A DNA stretch of 64,000 nucleotides from Methylocystis sp. B8 (GTDB lineage Bacteria; Pseudomonadota; Alphaproteobacteria; Rhizobiales; Beijerinckiaceae): the NCBI RefSeq assembly GCF_005771425.1, contig NZ_VBTZ01000004.1:186001-250000 (forward strand). Direction: 5' to 3'. Below, one piece after another: positions 35,084 through 44,783 of this stretch. The position numbers and the translations under genes are program-made. The notes below the pieces were generated by a model, which was given only the letters and a program-made list of their open reading frames with translations, searched no databases and was not told the DNA's origin. Within the stretch, counting starts at the first letter, position 1. The number at the start of each line of letters is the position of its first letter.

Positions 35084-38000
35084 ATGACGCATTCGCTTCT
35101 CGCTTCGCGGCGCTTCGCGCCGTTGTTCTGGCGTCAGTTCCTCGCGGCCTTTAACGATAATTTTCTGAAGAACGCCTTGGTGCTTTTGATCTTGGCCCAT
35201 ACGGCCGAGAGTGGGCCTACTCTCGTAACTCTCGCCGGCGCAGCCTTCATCGCGCCGTTCTTTTTCCTATCGGCGATCGGCGGCGAATTCGCCGACAAAT
35301 ATGACAAGGCGCGCGTCGTGCGTTGGCTGAGCGTCGCCGAACTCGGCGTCGCCGTCCTGTCGGCGGCGGGCTTTCTTTTCGCCAATATACCGGCGCTCTT
35401 TGGCGCGCTCATTCTCTTTGGCGTCATCGGCGCGCTCTTTGGCCCGATTAAATACGGCATTCTGCCGGACCATCTGACCCAGGAGGAGCTTCCGGCCGGC
35501 AATGCGCTCGTCGAGAGCGCGACCTTCTTCGCGATATTGACCGGCACCATCGCCGGCGGCGTCGCCCTCCATGTGGGAGATGGGGTGATCCTCGCCGGGG
35601 CGGTCATGGGCGTCGCGGTTCTCGCTCTTGGCGCAGCGTGGCTCATTCCGCCAACGGGGCGCGCGGATCCCGATCTTGCCGTCGACGCGAATGTCTTCCG
35701 CTCGACCTTCAAACTTTTGCGGCACTTGCGCGCCCAGCCAGAGTTGCGGCGGCTTGCAATCGTCACAAGCCTCTTTTGGCTGTTCGGCTCCATCGCCATG
35801 TCGTTGGCGCCCTCGCTCATTACCCAGACGCTGCATGGCGCCGAGATCGTCGTGAGCGTGCATCTCGCGCTGTTTGCCGTCGGCATCGCTGCAGGATCGG
35901 GCCTCGCCGCCTTTCTGCTCAAGGGCAAGATCGTGCTGCTTCCCTCGGCCGTCGGCGCGGCCCTCGTCGCCTTGGGGTCAGCGGACCTCGGCGTTGCGCT
36001 TCTACTCTCGCCTGCGCCCGCCGCAGCGACGGGGCTATTGCCGGAAGCCTATTTTGCTCAGCCGCTCGCCTGGCGCGCCGCGATCGATTTTTCATTGCTC
36101 GCGATCGCCGGCGGCCTGATGATCGTGCCGTCCTTCGCCGCCATTCAGGCGCGGAGCGCGCCGCAGGAACGCGCCCGCACCATCGCCGCGGTCAGCGTGC
36201 AGAACGCCGCTTTCATGGCGCTCGGCGGCGTCGGCGTGGCGGGACTGCAGAGCCTCGGCGTCTCGTTCGCGGCGATCCTACTTGGCGTGGCGGCCGTTGC
36301 GCTCGCCGCTTCAATTTGGATGGTTAATGTGGTCGTCGCTTCGCCGTTGCAGGATCTGCTCTCGATCTTCTTTCGCGCCTTCTACCGTCTCGACGTGAAG
36401 GGGCTGGAAAATTTCGACCGGGCCGGGCCCAATCCCATCGTCGCGCTCAATCATGTGAGTTTCCTCGACGCGGCGGCGATTCTCGCCGTCATGCCAAAGG
36501 AGCCGGTTTTCGCCGTCGACCACACGATCGCGAAAAAATGGTGGGCGAAGCTGTTTCTCAAATTCGCGCGCGCCATCCCGCTTGATCCATCAAATCCGTT
36601 CGGCGTGCGCGCTCTTGTCAATGCGGTCAAGGACGGAAATCCGCTCGTCATCTTCCCAGAAGGCAGGCTTACGGTCACAGGCAGTCTGATGAAAGTCTAT
36701 GATGGAGCCGGACTGGTTGCGGAAAAATCCGGCGCGATGATCGTGCCTGTTCGCATTGACGGCGCCGAGGCGACGATGTTCTCCCGGCTGACGCGTGAAC
36801 AGGCGCGCCGCCGCTGGTTTCCAAAAGTCACGCTTACCGTAATCGAACCCGTCCGACTGACCGTTGACGACGGGCTGAAGGGAAAGGCGCGTCGGATTGC
36901 GGCAGGCGCGGCGCTCTATCACGTTATGTCGGATCTCGTCTTCCGCACGACGAATATCGATCGCACTCTTTTTGAAGCCGTTGTCGAAGCGGCGCGCGCG
37001 CATGGGCTCTCGCTAGTCGCGCTTGAAGATCCGGTCGCCGGCAAGTTGAGCTATCGCAGGCTTTTGATCGGAACGCGCGCGCTCGCCAACAAAATTGCGA
37101 ATATCGGCAAGCCGGGCGACGCAATCGGACTGATGTTGCCGAACGCCAATGGCGCGGGAGTGACTTTCCTGGCGATCATTTCCGCCGGTCGCATCCCGGC
37201 GATGATCAATTTCACCGCCGGCGCCGCAAATATTCTCGCGGGCTGCGAGGCGGCGCAGGCGGGGACGCTTCTAACGTCGCGCGGCTTTATTGAGAAAGCC
37301 AACCTCGAAAAACTCGTCGCCGCTCTCGAAGAGAAAGTGGCGATCGTCTATCTTGAGGACATAAGGGCGCGCGTCTCGCTTGGCGATAAGCTCGACGCCT
37401 TCCGACGATTCCGACAGCCCATTGTCGCGCGTAAGGCCGACGACGTGGCGGTTATTCTTTTCACCTCAGGTTCGGAGGGCGCGCCAAAGGGCGTAGCGCT
37501 GTCGCATAAAAACATGCTCGCCAATGCGGCGCAGGCGGCGGCGCGCATCGACTTCGGACGGGCCGACAAGGTCTTCAATGTCCTGCCGATGTTCCACTCC
37601 TTCGGTCTGACGGTCGGCTTTACGCTGCCGCTGATCTCGGGCGTTCCGATCTATCTTTATCCGTCGCCGTTGCACTATCGCATCGTGCCCGAACTCGTTT
37701 ACGGCGCAAACGCGACGATTCTTTTCGGGACTGACACGTTTCTCGCGGGCTACGCCCGCGCGGCGCACTCTTATGATTTCCGATCTATTCGCTATGTCGT
37801 CGCCGGCGCAGAGCCCGTGAAGCAAGTGACGCGCGATACGTGGTTGGAGAAGTTCGGCGTGCGCATTCTCGAGGGTTATGGCGTGACGGAAGCCGCTCCA
37901 GTGCTCGCGCTCAACACGCCGATGTTCAATAAGTTCGGCACAGTCGGACGGATGATGCCAGGCGTTGAGCATAGGCTCGAACCCGTCCCTGGCGTGGAGA

Positions 38001-38542
38001 ACGGCGGACGTCTGTTGGTGCGCGGACCCAACGTCATGATGGGTTATCTCAAAGTCGATAAGCCCGGCGTGGTGCAGCCTCCGGAGAATGGCTGGCACGA
38101 TACGGGCGACATCGTCACGATCGATGCGCAAGGCTATGTGACGATCAAAGGTCGCGCCAAGCGTTTCGCCAAGATCGGCGGCGAGATGATTTCGCTGGCG
38201 GCCATCGAACAACTGGCGGCGGAACTTTGGCCGGATGCGCTATCGTCGGCGGCGACGGAGATCGATCCGCGCAAGGGCGAGAGAATCGTTCTCGTGACGC
38301 AGCAGAAGGACGCCACGCGCGCAAATTTCCAGACCTACGCCAAGTCGAAAGGCGCATCCGATCTGATGATCCCGGCGGAGATCGTGATCGTTGAGCATGT
38401 GCCGCTTCTTGGTTCAGGCAAAGTCGATTTCGCCGCAGTGACGAAGTTGGTGCGCGAGCGTGGGCGTTATATTCTACCTAATCCGCGGCTGCCCAACGGT
38501 CTGCACGGACGCATAGATGGAAACGCCGCGATCTCGGTTTGA
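35084..38542 (+). CDS. Three-part MFS transporter / acyltransferase / acyl-ACP synthetase (Aas-like, LplT-fused)
   Basis: 1152 residues from the ATG at 35084 (a TTG at 35078 adds two). Residues about 10-420 are a 10-12 helix MFS module resembling the lysophospholipid flippase LplT (FWRQFLAAFNDNFLKNALVLLIL). Residues about 440-620 are a PlsC acyltransferase (NHVSFLD at about 456, FPEGRLTVTG). From about 660 it is an AMP-forming acyl-ligase (FTSGSEGAPKGVALSHKN at about 792, GYGVTEAAPVLALN, WHDTGDI). In E. coli the same activities are split between LplT and Aas. It should import lysophospholipid and re-acylate it, recycling membrane lipid. Probably under control of the divergent TetR protein. 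Confidence 0.92.
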   Translation: MTHSLLASRRFAPLFWRQFLAAFNDNFLKNALVLLILAHTAESGPTLVTLAGAAFIAPFFFLSAIGGEFADKYDKARVVRWLSVAELGVAVLSAAGFLFANIPALFGALILFGVIGALFGPIKYGILPDHLTQEELPAGNALVESATFFAILTGTIAGGVALHVGDGVILAGAVMGVAVLALGAAWLIPPTGRADPDLAVDANVFRSTFKLLRHLRAQPELRRLAIVTSLFWLFGSIAMSLAPSLITQTLHGAEIVVSVHLALFAVGIAAGSGLAAFLLKGKIVLLPSAVGAALVALGSADLGVALLLSPAPAAATGLLPEAYFAQPLAWRAAIDFSLLAIAGGLMIVPSFAAIQARSAPQERARTIAAVSVQNAAFMALGGVGVAGLQSLGVSFAAILLGVAAVALAASIWMVNVVVASPLQDLLSIFFRAFYRLDVKGLENFDRAGPNPIVALNHVSFLDAAAILAVMPKEPVFAVDHTIAKKWWAKLFLKFARAIPLDPSNPFGVRALVNAVKDGNPLVIFPEGRLTVTGSLMKVYDGAGLVAEKSGAMIVPVRIDGAEATMFSRLTREQARRRWFPKVTLTVIEPVRLTVDDGLKGKARRIAAGAALYHVMSDLVFRTTNIDRTLFEAVVEAARAHGLSLVALEDPVAGKLSYRRLLIGTRALANKIANIGKPGDAIGLMLPNANGAGVTFLAIISAGRIPAMINFTAGAANILAGCEAAQAGTLLTSRGFIEKANLEKLVAALEEKVAIVYLEDIRARVSLGDKLDAFRRFRQPIVARKADDVAVILFTSGSEGAPKGVALSHKNMLANAAQAAARIDFGRADKVFNVLPMFHSFGLTVGFTLPLISGVPIYLYPSPLHYRIVPELVYGANATILFGTDTFLAGYARAAHSYDFRSIRYVVAGAEPVKQVTRDTWLEKFGVRILEGYGVTEAAPVLALNTPMFNKFGTVGRMMPGVEHRLEPVPGVENGGRLLVRGPNVMMGYLKVDKPGVVQPPENGWHDTGDIVTIDAQGYVTIKGRAKRFAKIGGEMISLAAIEQLAAELWPDALSSAATEIDPRKGERIVLVTQQKDATRANFQTYAKSKGASDLMIPAEIVIVEHVPLLGSGKVDFAAVTKLVRERGRYILPNPRLPNGLHGRIDGNAAISV

Positions 38543-38589
38543 ATGGGCATCTCGTTTGAACGTCTATGAGAGAATCACCGTTGGCGTTG

Positions 38590-38733
38590 CGGTCCTCGTC
38601 CTTCGAGACGCGCGCTGCGCGCGCTCCTCAGGATGAGGACCGTGTAGCGCTTTTCAGATATGTCGTTTTGCGGAACCTAAGGCCCCTCATCCTGAGGAGG
38701 CCTCGAAGAGGCCGTCTCGAAGGGCGAGGGGCC
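38590..38733. repeat. Two adjacent palindromic repeats, CCTCATCCTGA/GAGGA type (second locus)
   Basis: Hairpin 1 has arms CGGTCCTC (38590-38597) and GAGGACCG (38635-38642), with CTTCGAGACG and CTCCTCAGGATGAGG inside. Hairpin 2 has arms GGCCCCTC (38681-38688) and GAGGGGCC (38726-38733), with CATCCTGAGGAGGCC and CGTCTCGAAGG inside. The two are the same element in opposite orientation, as at 21982-22110. They fill the gap between the convergent acyltransferase and CHAD genes. Confidence 0.85.
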
Positions 38734-38773
38734 GATGTTCGTAATGCGAAGAGTTAGGTGAAGGCGCTCGTTT

Positions 38774-39751
38774 TTACGTCCAAAACGGCGCGAGCTTCTT
38801 CAGCCGCTTCTCGCTCTTTTTTGCGTGTGCGACGCCTTGCTGCGCCGCATGGGCGAACCAACCGCGTATGAAGCCCGAAGCTCGCAGCGCTTCTGGATTC
38901 TCCGCATCGATACGGTCGAGAAGCCCGTTGGCGACCTCCATGTCATTGAAGACGCCTAATTGATCTTGCATGTCGCTAAGCGTGCGTAAATAAGCATGCA
39001 CGGCTTTGCCGTCCGCAAACAGGCTCTCGAAAAATTCCGCGCCGTAGCGCGCCTTTTTGAGCGCAATGCGGACAAGATGTCGTTCTTCGGCCGAAAGCGT
39101 CGCAAGGCCCTTGCTCTTCTTCAAGAGCCGCTTGTGAAGCCGCGTCAACGCATGAGCGGCAAACCTGCATGCCGATCCTGGCGTGCGCATCTCGGGCTCG
39201 ACTTCCCAGTCATGCCGCTCGATCGCCAATTGCAAGTCGCCGACGAACCGCGACGTGTCATCAGACGACACCGCTTCATGCGCCGCGCGATAAGCCTTTT
39301 CGCGGCACGATTCGAGAGTGTCGGTTAGCGCATGAAAGCTCGCGTCGTCGCCAATCGCGTCCTGCACGCCGGACTTCAACGCGACGCCGAAGACGTCCCA
39401 ATCGCGCGCGGCGCCGAGAACGGAAGCGAGAGTCTTGGCGCGATCGCGCGCCGTTTCGAGCGCCGGCCCGCCGAGAGTAGGTCGGAACAGGCCGATCGCC
39501 GCGCGCAGGCGACGCAAGGCGACGCGCATCTGATGCACGCTTTCCGGCGCGCTCGAGGTTGGAAGAAGCGGAACATTGGCCAGAAAATGTTCGAGCGAGG
39601 CGAAGAAGATGGCCGCTGCAGCGTCCTCAAGCGTGTCGTCTTGCGAGAGCTCGATCGGCTTCGCCTTGATCGCCGCCGACGCGTCGGCGGCGCTGGACGC
39701 CGGCTGCACGTCGTCGCGCACAGGCGAACTCGGGGGCTCTGATAGCTCCAT
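38774..39751 (-). CDS. CHAD domain protein
   Basis: 325 residues. After a disordered acidic N-terminus (about 1-45), the rest is the all-helical CHAD domain, with SVHQMRVALRRLRAAIGLFRPTL near residue 70-95, ARDWDVFGVAL, a second four-helix half (HALTRLHKRLLKKSKGLATLSAEERHLVRIALKKARYGAEFF) and DMQDQLGVFNDMEVA. Conserved His/Arg/Lys residues form a basic groove; characterised CHAD proteins bind polyphosphate and often sit on polyP granules. Here it lacks the frequent CYTH partner domain. No clear ribosome site at 39751; a slightly later start is possible. Confidence 0.88.
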   Translation of the reverse strand: MELSEPPSSPVRDDVQPASSAADASAAIKAKPIELSQDDTLEDAAAAIFFASLEHFLANVPLLPTSSAPESVHQMRVALRRLRAAIGLFRPTLGGPALETARDRAKTLASVLGAARDWDVFGVALKSGVQDAIGDDASFHALTDTLESCREKAYRAAHEAVSSDDTSRFVGDLQLAIERHDWEVEPEMRTPGSACRFAAHALTRLHKRLLKKSKGLATLSAEERHLVRIALKKARYGAEFFESLFADGKAVHAYLRTLSDMQDQLGVFNDMEVANGLLDRIDAENPEALRASGFIRGWFAHAAQQGVAHAKKSEKRLKKLAPFWT

Positions 39752-39902
39752 ACAGACGCTCTACTGCAGAATTAACGCAAACATAGGGTTCGGCGCGGGC
39801 GGCGCCACATTAAGCGCGCCAGAACCTTTCCCTCAAGCCCTTGATTAATACATCCGCGCTTGCTTTATCGCGGCGCAATATTCTTCTCGGGAGCTACGCC
39901 TC

Positions 39903-41336
39903 ATGTCGACTTGGCCTCATTATGGCAAAATCACCGGTCCGATCGTGCTGATCGGCTTCGGCTCTATTGGCCGGGGCATTTTGCCGCTGATCGAGCGCCA
40001 TTTCGATTTCGACAAATCGCGCTTCACCGTCATCGATCCCGTCGACACGCATCGCCGGCTGCTCGATGAGCGCGGCATCGCCTTTTTGAAAACGAATCTC
40101 ACGCCCGACAACTATCGTGAGGTCTTGACGCCGCTGCTGACCAAGGGCGGCGGCCAGGGATTTGTCGTCAATCTCTCCGTCGACGTGTCTTCTCTCGCAA
40201 TCATGAAACTCGCGCGTGAATTGAAGGCGCTCTACGTCGACACTGTCGTCGAACCTTGGCCGGGCTTCTACTTCGACAAGAGCAAGGGCAATGAAGCGCG
40301 CACCAATTACGCGCTGCGCGAAACGGTGCTCGAAGAGCGTCGCAAGAATCCTGGCGGATCGACGGCTGTCTCCTGCGTCGGCGCCAATCCGGGCATGGTG
40401 TCCTGGTTCGTCAAGCAGGCGCTCGTCAATATCGCGCGCGACACTGGCGCGCTCGATAAGGAACCCGCGTCGCGCGCCGAATGGGGCGCGCTGGCGCAAA
40501 AGCTCGGCATCAAGGGCATCCACATCGCCGAACGCGACACGCAACGCGCGCGCGATCCGAAGCCGCGGGGCGTCTTCGTCAATACCTGGTCGGTTGAAGG
40601 CTTCGTCTCCGAGGGCATGCAGCCCGCCGAACTCGGCTGGGGCACGCATGAAAAATCTTTACCTGACATCGGCCGCGCGCACGTCACCGGCTGCGGCGCG
40701 GCGATCTATCTGCTGTCGCCCGGCGCCAATACGCGCGTGCGCTCATGGTGTCCGACGCCTGGCGCGCAATATGGTTTTCTCGTCACCCATAATGAGTCGA
40801 TCTCGATCGCCGATTTTCTGACGCTGCGCGACGAGACCGGTCGGGCGATCTATCGTCCGACATGTCACTATGCCTATCATCCCGCCGATGACGCCGTGCT
40901 CTCACTGCACGAGATGTTCGGCGCGGCGGGCAAGATGCAGGAGAGCTGGCAGATTCTCGACGAGCATGAAATTGTCGACGGAATCGACGAACTCGGCGTG
41001 CTGCTCTATGGGCACGCGAAAAACGCCTATTGGTATGGTTCGCAACTCTCGATCGAGGAGACGCGCGATCTTGCGCCTTATCAGAACGCGACCGGACTTC
41101 AGGTCAGTTCGGCGGCGCTCGCGGGCATGGTCTGGGCGCTGGAGAATCCGCAAGCCGGCATCGTCGAGGCCGACGAGGTGGATTACAAGCGCTGCCTCGA
41201 CGTGCAGCTGCCTTATCTCGGGCCGGTCGTCGGGGTTTATACGGATTGGACGCCGCTCGAACGGCGTCCGGGGCTGTTCCCGGAAGACATCGACGAGAGC
41301 GATCCCTGGCAGTTCAGGAATATTCTGGTGCGCTGA
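39903..41336 (+). CDS. hss: Homospermidine synthase
   Basis: NAD-dependent enzyme (EC 2.5.1.44) that joins aminobutyl groups of putrescine/spermidine into sym-homospermidine, a main polyamine of many alphaproteobacteria. 477 residues, normal. The N-terminal Rossmann motif is VLIGFGSIGRGILPLIERHF; later blocks SCVGANPGMVSWFVKQAL, FVNTWSVEGFVSEGMQPAELGWGTHE and YAYHPADDAVLSLHEMFG are characteristic of the family. CGGGAG precedes the ATG. Single-gene unit closed by a strong terminator. Confidence 0.95.
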   Translation: MSTWPHYGKITGPIVLIGFGSIGRGILPLIERHFDFDKSRFTVIDPVDTHRRLLDERGIAFLKTNLTPDNYREVLTPLLTKGGGQGFVVNLSVDVSSLAIMKLARELKALYVDTVVEPWPGFYFDKSKGNEARTNYALRETVLEERRKNPGGSTAVSCVGANPGMVSWFVKQALVNIARDTGALDKEPASRAEWGALAQKLGIKGIHIAERDTQRARDPKPRGVFVNTWSVEGFVSEGMQPAELGWGTHEKSLPDIGRAHVTGCGAAIYLLSPGANTRVRSWCPTPGAQYGFLVTHNESISIADFLTLRDETGRAIYRPTCHYAYHPADDAVLSLHEMFGAAGKMQESWQILDEHEIVDGIDELGVLLYGHAKNAYWYGSQLSIEETRDLAPYQNATGLQVSSAALAGMVWALENPQAGIVEADEVDYKRCLDVQLPYLGPVVGVYTDWTPLERRPGLFPEDIDESDPWQFRNILVR

Positions 41337-41355
41337 GCGCCGCCTCAGGTCACAT

Positions 41356-41392
41356 AAAAAAGCGCGCCGTCGAAAGTCGGCGCGCTTTTTTT
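41356..41392 (+). terminator. Intrinsic terminator after hss
   Basis: Arms AAAAAAGCGCGCCG (41356-41369) and CGGCGCGCTTTTTT (41378-41391), 8-base loop, followed by T. The stem starts 20 bases after the hss stop codon. Confidence 0.92.
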
Positions 41393-41419
41393 CGGGCAAT
41401 CCACTTGCCCGGGAGTAGT

Positions 41420-41434
41420 GTTCTCTATATGTTC
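41420..41434 (+). promoter_or_regulatory. LexA box (GTTC-N7-GTTC)
   Basis: GTTCTCTATATGTTC is an exact match to the alphaproteobacterial LexA operator GTTC-N7-GTTC. It lies about 60 bases before the radical SAM gene and its centre (TATAT) would fall at the -10 region, with TTGCCC upstream as a possible -35. This predicts repression by LexA and induction by DNA damage. Confidence 0.7.
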
Positions 41435-41493
41435 TCATACAGGTTCTGGCGGTCGAGACGGCGACGCTCGCGGCTGTGGCAGAGGTTGCGGAT

Positions 41494-42618
41494 ATGGGAC
41501 ATGCGGCTCAATCAGTAACGGAAATGAAAGGCGCGCGGCTCGACGCGGGGGCGATCGTCGAGGCCGAGCGCAGACGCGGGCGGGGCGCGTTATCGAAGCG
41601 CAGCGGCCGTTTCGAGAAGGAGACGCGCGAAGAAACGGATGATGGCTGGGGGTCGCTAGAGAGTCTCGAAGCGCTCAAGACCAATTTCCACGTCGAAAAG
41701 CCGCGCACGATCATCACCAGGAACGATTCGCCCGATATTTCCTTCGATCGCTCGATCAATCCCTATCGCGGCTGCGAGCATGGCTGCGTTTATTGTTTCG
41801 CGCGCCCGACCCACGCTTATATGGGCTTTTCCCCAGGCCTCGATTTCGAGACGGAGATCTTTGTCAAAGAAGGCGCAGCGCAGCGTCTCGAACGTGAATT
41901 ATCGGCGCCCGGCTATGTGCCGAAGACGATCGCCATCGGCACCAACACCGACCCTTATCAACCGGCCGAGAAGATCCATCGCGTCATGCGCTCGATCCTA
42001 GAGGCGCTCTCGCGGGCCAATCATCCGGTCGGCATCGTGACGAAGTCGGCGCTGGTGTTGCGCGACCTTGATCTCCTCGCGCCGATGGCGGCGAAAGGGC
42101 TCGCTAAGGTGGCAATCTCGGTCACGACGCTTGATCGCAAACTCGCGCGCCTCATGGAGCCGCGCGCCGCGACCCCGGAGCTGCGGCTCGAGACTATCGA
42201 AAAGCTCAGCGCCGCCGGCGTGCCGACCGCGGTGATGACGGCGCCGATCATTCCCTCGATCAATGACGACGAGATCGAGCGGATTTTGACGCGGGCGCAC
42301 GCAGCCGGCGCGCGCGAAGCCGGCTATGTGCTGCTGCGCCTGCCGCTTGAGTTGCGCGACCTCTTCACCGAATGGCTGGTGGCGAATTTTCCCGACAGGG
42401 CGCGTCGCGCCTTGGCGCTTGTGCGTTCGACGCGAGACGGCAAGCTTTATGATTCCGCCTTTGGCGCCCGCATGAAGGGCGAAGGCCCCTACGCCTGGAT
42501 GATCGGCCGGCGTTTTGAGGTCGCCGCCGCGCGACTCGGCTTTACGGAGAAAACAAGATTGCGAACGGATCTGTTCGAGCCGCCGCTGCGAACGCCGAAA
42601 CAGCTCAGCCTCTTCTGA
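41494..42618 (+). CDS. PA0069-family radical SAM protein
   Basis: 374 residues from the ATG at 41494 (GTG at 41476 possible). The [4Fe-4S] cluster motif C-x3-C-x2-C is C94-EHG-C98-VY-C101 in RGCEHGCVYCFARPTHAYMGF. Other family landmarks are SPDISFDRSINPYRGC, IGTNTDPYQPAEK, VGIVTKSALVLRD, SVTTLD and APIIPSINDDE. The family is related to spore photoproduct lyase (SplB) but its reaction is not known. The LexA box just upstream points to a role after DNA damage. The next gene, rnhB, is 141 bases on. Confidence 0.9.
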   Translation: MGHAAQSVTEMKGARLDAGAIVEAERRRGRGALSKRSGRFEKETREETDDGWGSLESLEALKTNFHVEKPRTIITRNDSPDISFDRSINPYRGCEHGCVYCFARPTHAYMGFSPGLDFETEIFVKEGAAQRLERELSAPGYVPKTIAIGTNTDPYQPAEKIHRVMRSILEALSRANHPVGIVTKSALVLRDLDLLAPMAAKGLAKVAISVTTLDRKLARLMEPRAATPELRLETIEKLSAAGVPTAVMTAPIIPSINDDEIERILTRAHAAGAREAGYVLLRLPLELRDLFTEWLVANFPDRARRALALVRSTRDGKLYDSAFGARMKGEGPYAWMIGRRFEVAAARLGFTEKTRLRTDLFEPPLRTPKQLSLF

Positions 42619-42759
42619 GAGCCGATTTTTCCGGCGCATGCTATGCGAGTCATTGCGCCCCCTTGCCAGCAGCCCGCCCTCCGCGCTTTATTCGCACGCG
42701 GCGCTAGCGCTCAACGTCGCTATTGCGCAAGACCGAGAGCCGCCCGGAGGGGAGCGTTT

Positions 42760-43371
42760 GTGACGGCCAAAGGGGTCAGTTTTCGACTGGAAGCCCAATT
42801 GCGGCGCAAGGGCGTGTGGCCGATCGCCGGCGTCGACGAAGTAGGCCGCGGTCCGCTTGCGGGACCGGTCGCCGCGGCGGCGGTGATTCTCGATCCCCAG
42901 CGGCGGCCGCGCGGCCTCGATGATTCCAAGGCTCTGAACCAGGCGCAGCGCGAAGAAGCTTTCGAGCGCATCATGGCCAGCGCGCTCGCCGTCAGCGTCG
43001 CTTTTGTCACCGCCGCCGAAATCGATCGCATCAATATTCGGCAGGCCTCGCTCGCGGCGATGGCGCGCGCCGTCGCCGGCCTGTCCCACGCGCCGGCCTA
43101 TCTGCTCGTCGACGGCAATGATCGGCCGCCGGTCAATTGTCCCTGCCAGTTGATCATCAAGGGCGACGCGACCGCGCTCTCCATCGCCGCCGCCTCGATC
43201 GTCGCTAAGGTCGCCCGCGACGCGATGATGCGCCGTCTTGCCGCGCATTATCCGCAATATGGCTTTGAGACCAATGTCGGCTACGCCGTGCAGCATCACC
43301 TCGAAGCGCTGGCGCTGCACGGCGCGAGCCCGGCGCATCGTGCGAGCTTTACGCCCGTGCGCGAGGCGTGA
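42760..43371 (+). CDS. rnhB: Ribonuclease HII
   Basis: Cleaves RNA in RNA-DNA hybrids and starts ribonucleotide removal from DNA. 203 residues from a GTG at 42760, preceded 6 bases upstream by GGAGGGGAG; a frame open from 42643 adds 39 residues that do not belong. Catalytic acids are in [15 protein letters not shown] (D26, E27), with [14 protein letters not shown] (Asp) and [11 protein letters not shown] following. Directly upstream of ccrM, an order common in alphaproteobacteria. Confidence 0.95.
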   Translation: MTAKGVSFRLEAQLRRKGVWPIAGVDEVGRGPLAGPVAAAAVILDPQRRPRGLDDSKALNQAQREEAFERIMASALAVSVAFVTAAEIDRINIRQASLAAMARAVAGLSHAPAYLLVDGNDRPPVNCPCQLIIKGDATALSIAAASIVAKVARDAMMRRLAAHYPQYGFETNVGYAVQHHLEALALHGASPAHRASFTPVREA

Positions 43372-43454
43372 GGTTCTTGGCAAGATTTTGCTAACCTTTT
43401 TATTTCTTTAAGACTTCCGTTCGAAAAAGAGACGCAAGCCGTTACTCGATCTAA

Positions 43455-44690
<1,236 letters not shown>

Positions 44691-44698
44691 TCAAGAGC

Positions 44699-44780
44699 CG
44701 TCATTGCGAGGAGCGTTGCGACGAAGCAATCCAGAGCCGTGGGCGCGACTCTGGATTGCTTCGCTTCGCTCGCAATGACG
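44699..44780. repeat. Palindromic dispersed repeat, CGTCATTGCGAG type, copy 2
   Basis: 82-base palindrome with ends CGTCATTGCGAG (44699-44710) and CTCGCAATGACG (44769-44780), the same as in copy 1 at 19622-19706. It has inner pairs GAAGCAATCCAGAG/CTCTGGATTGCTTC. It fills the gap between the convergent ccrM and uppP stops, where it could also slow or end transcription from both sides. Confidence 0.88.
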
Positions 44781-44783
44781 GCT

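Noticed and set aside
42643-42759. 39-residue N-terminal extension of RNase HII
   Set aside because: The GTG at 42760 has a strong ribosome site and the extension does not resemble the family.
44699-44780. Insertion sequence remnant at ccrM/uppP
   Set aside because: Only 82 bases, fully palindromic, no transposase trace; fits a dispersed palindromic repeat.
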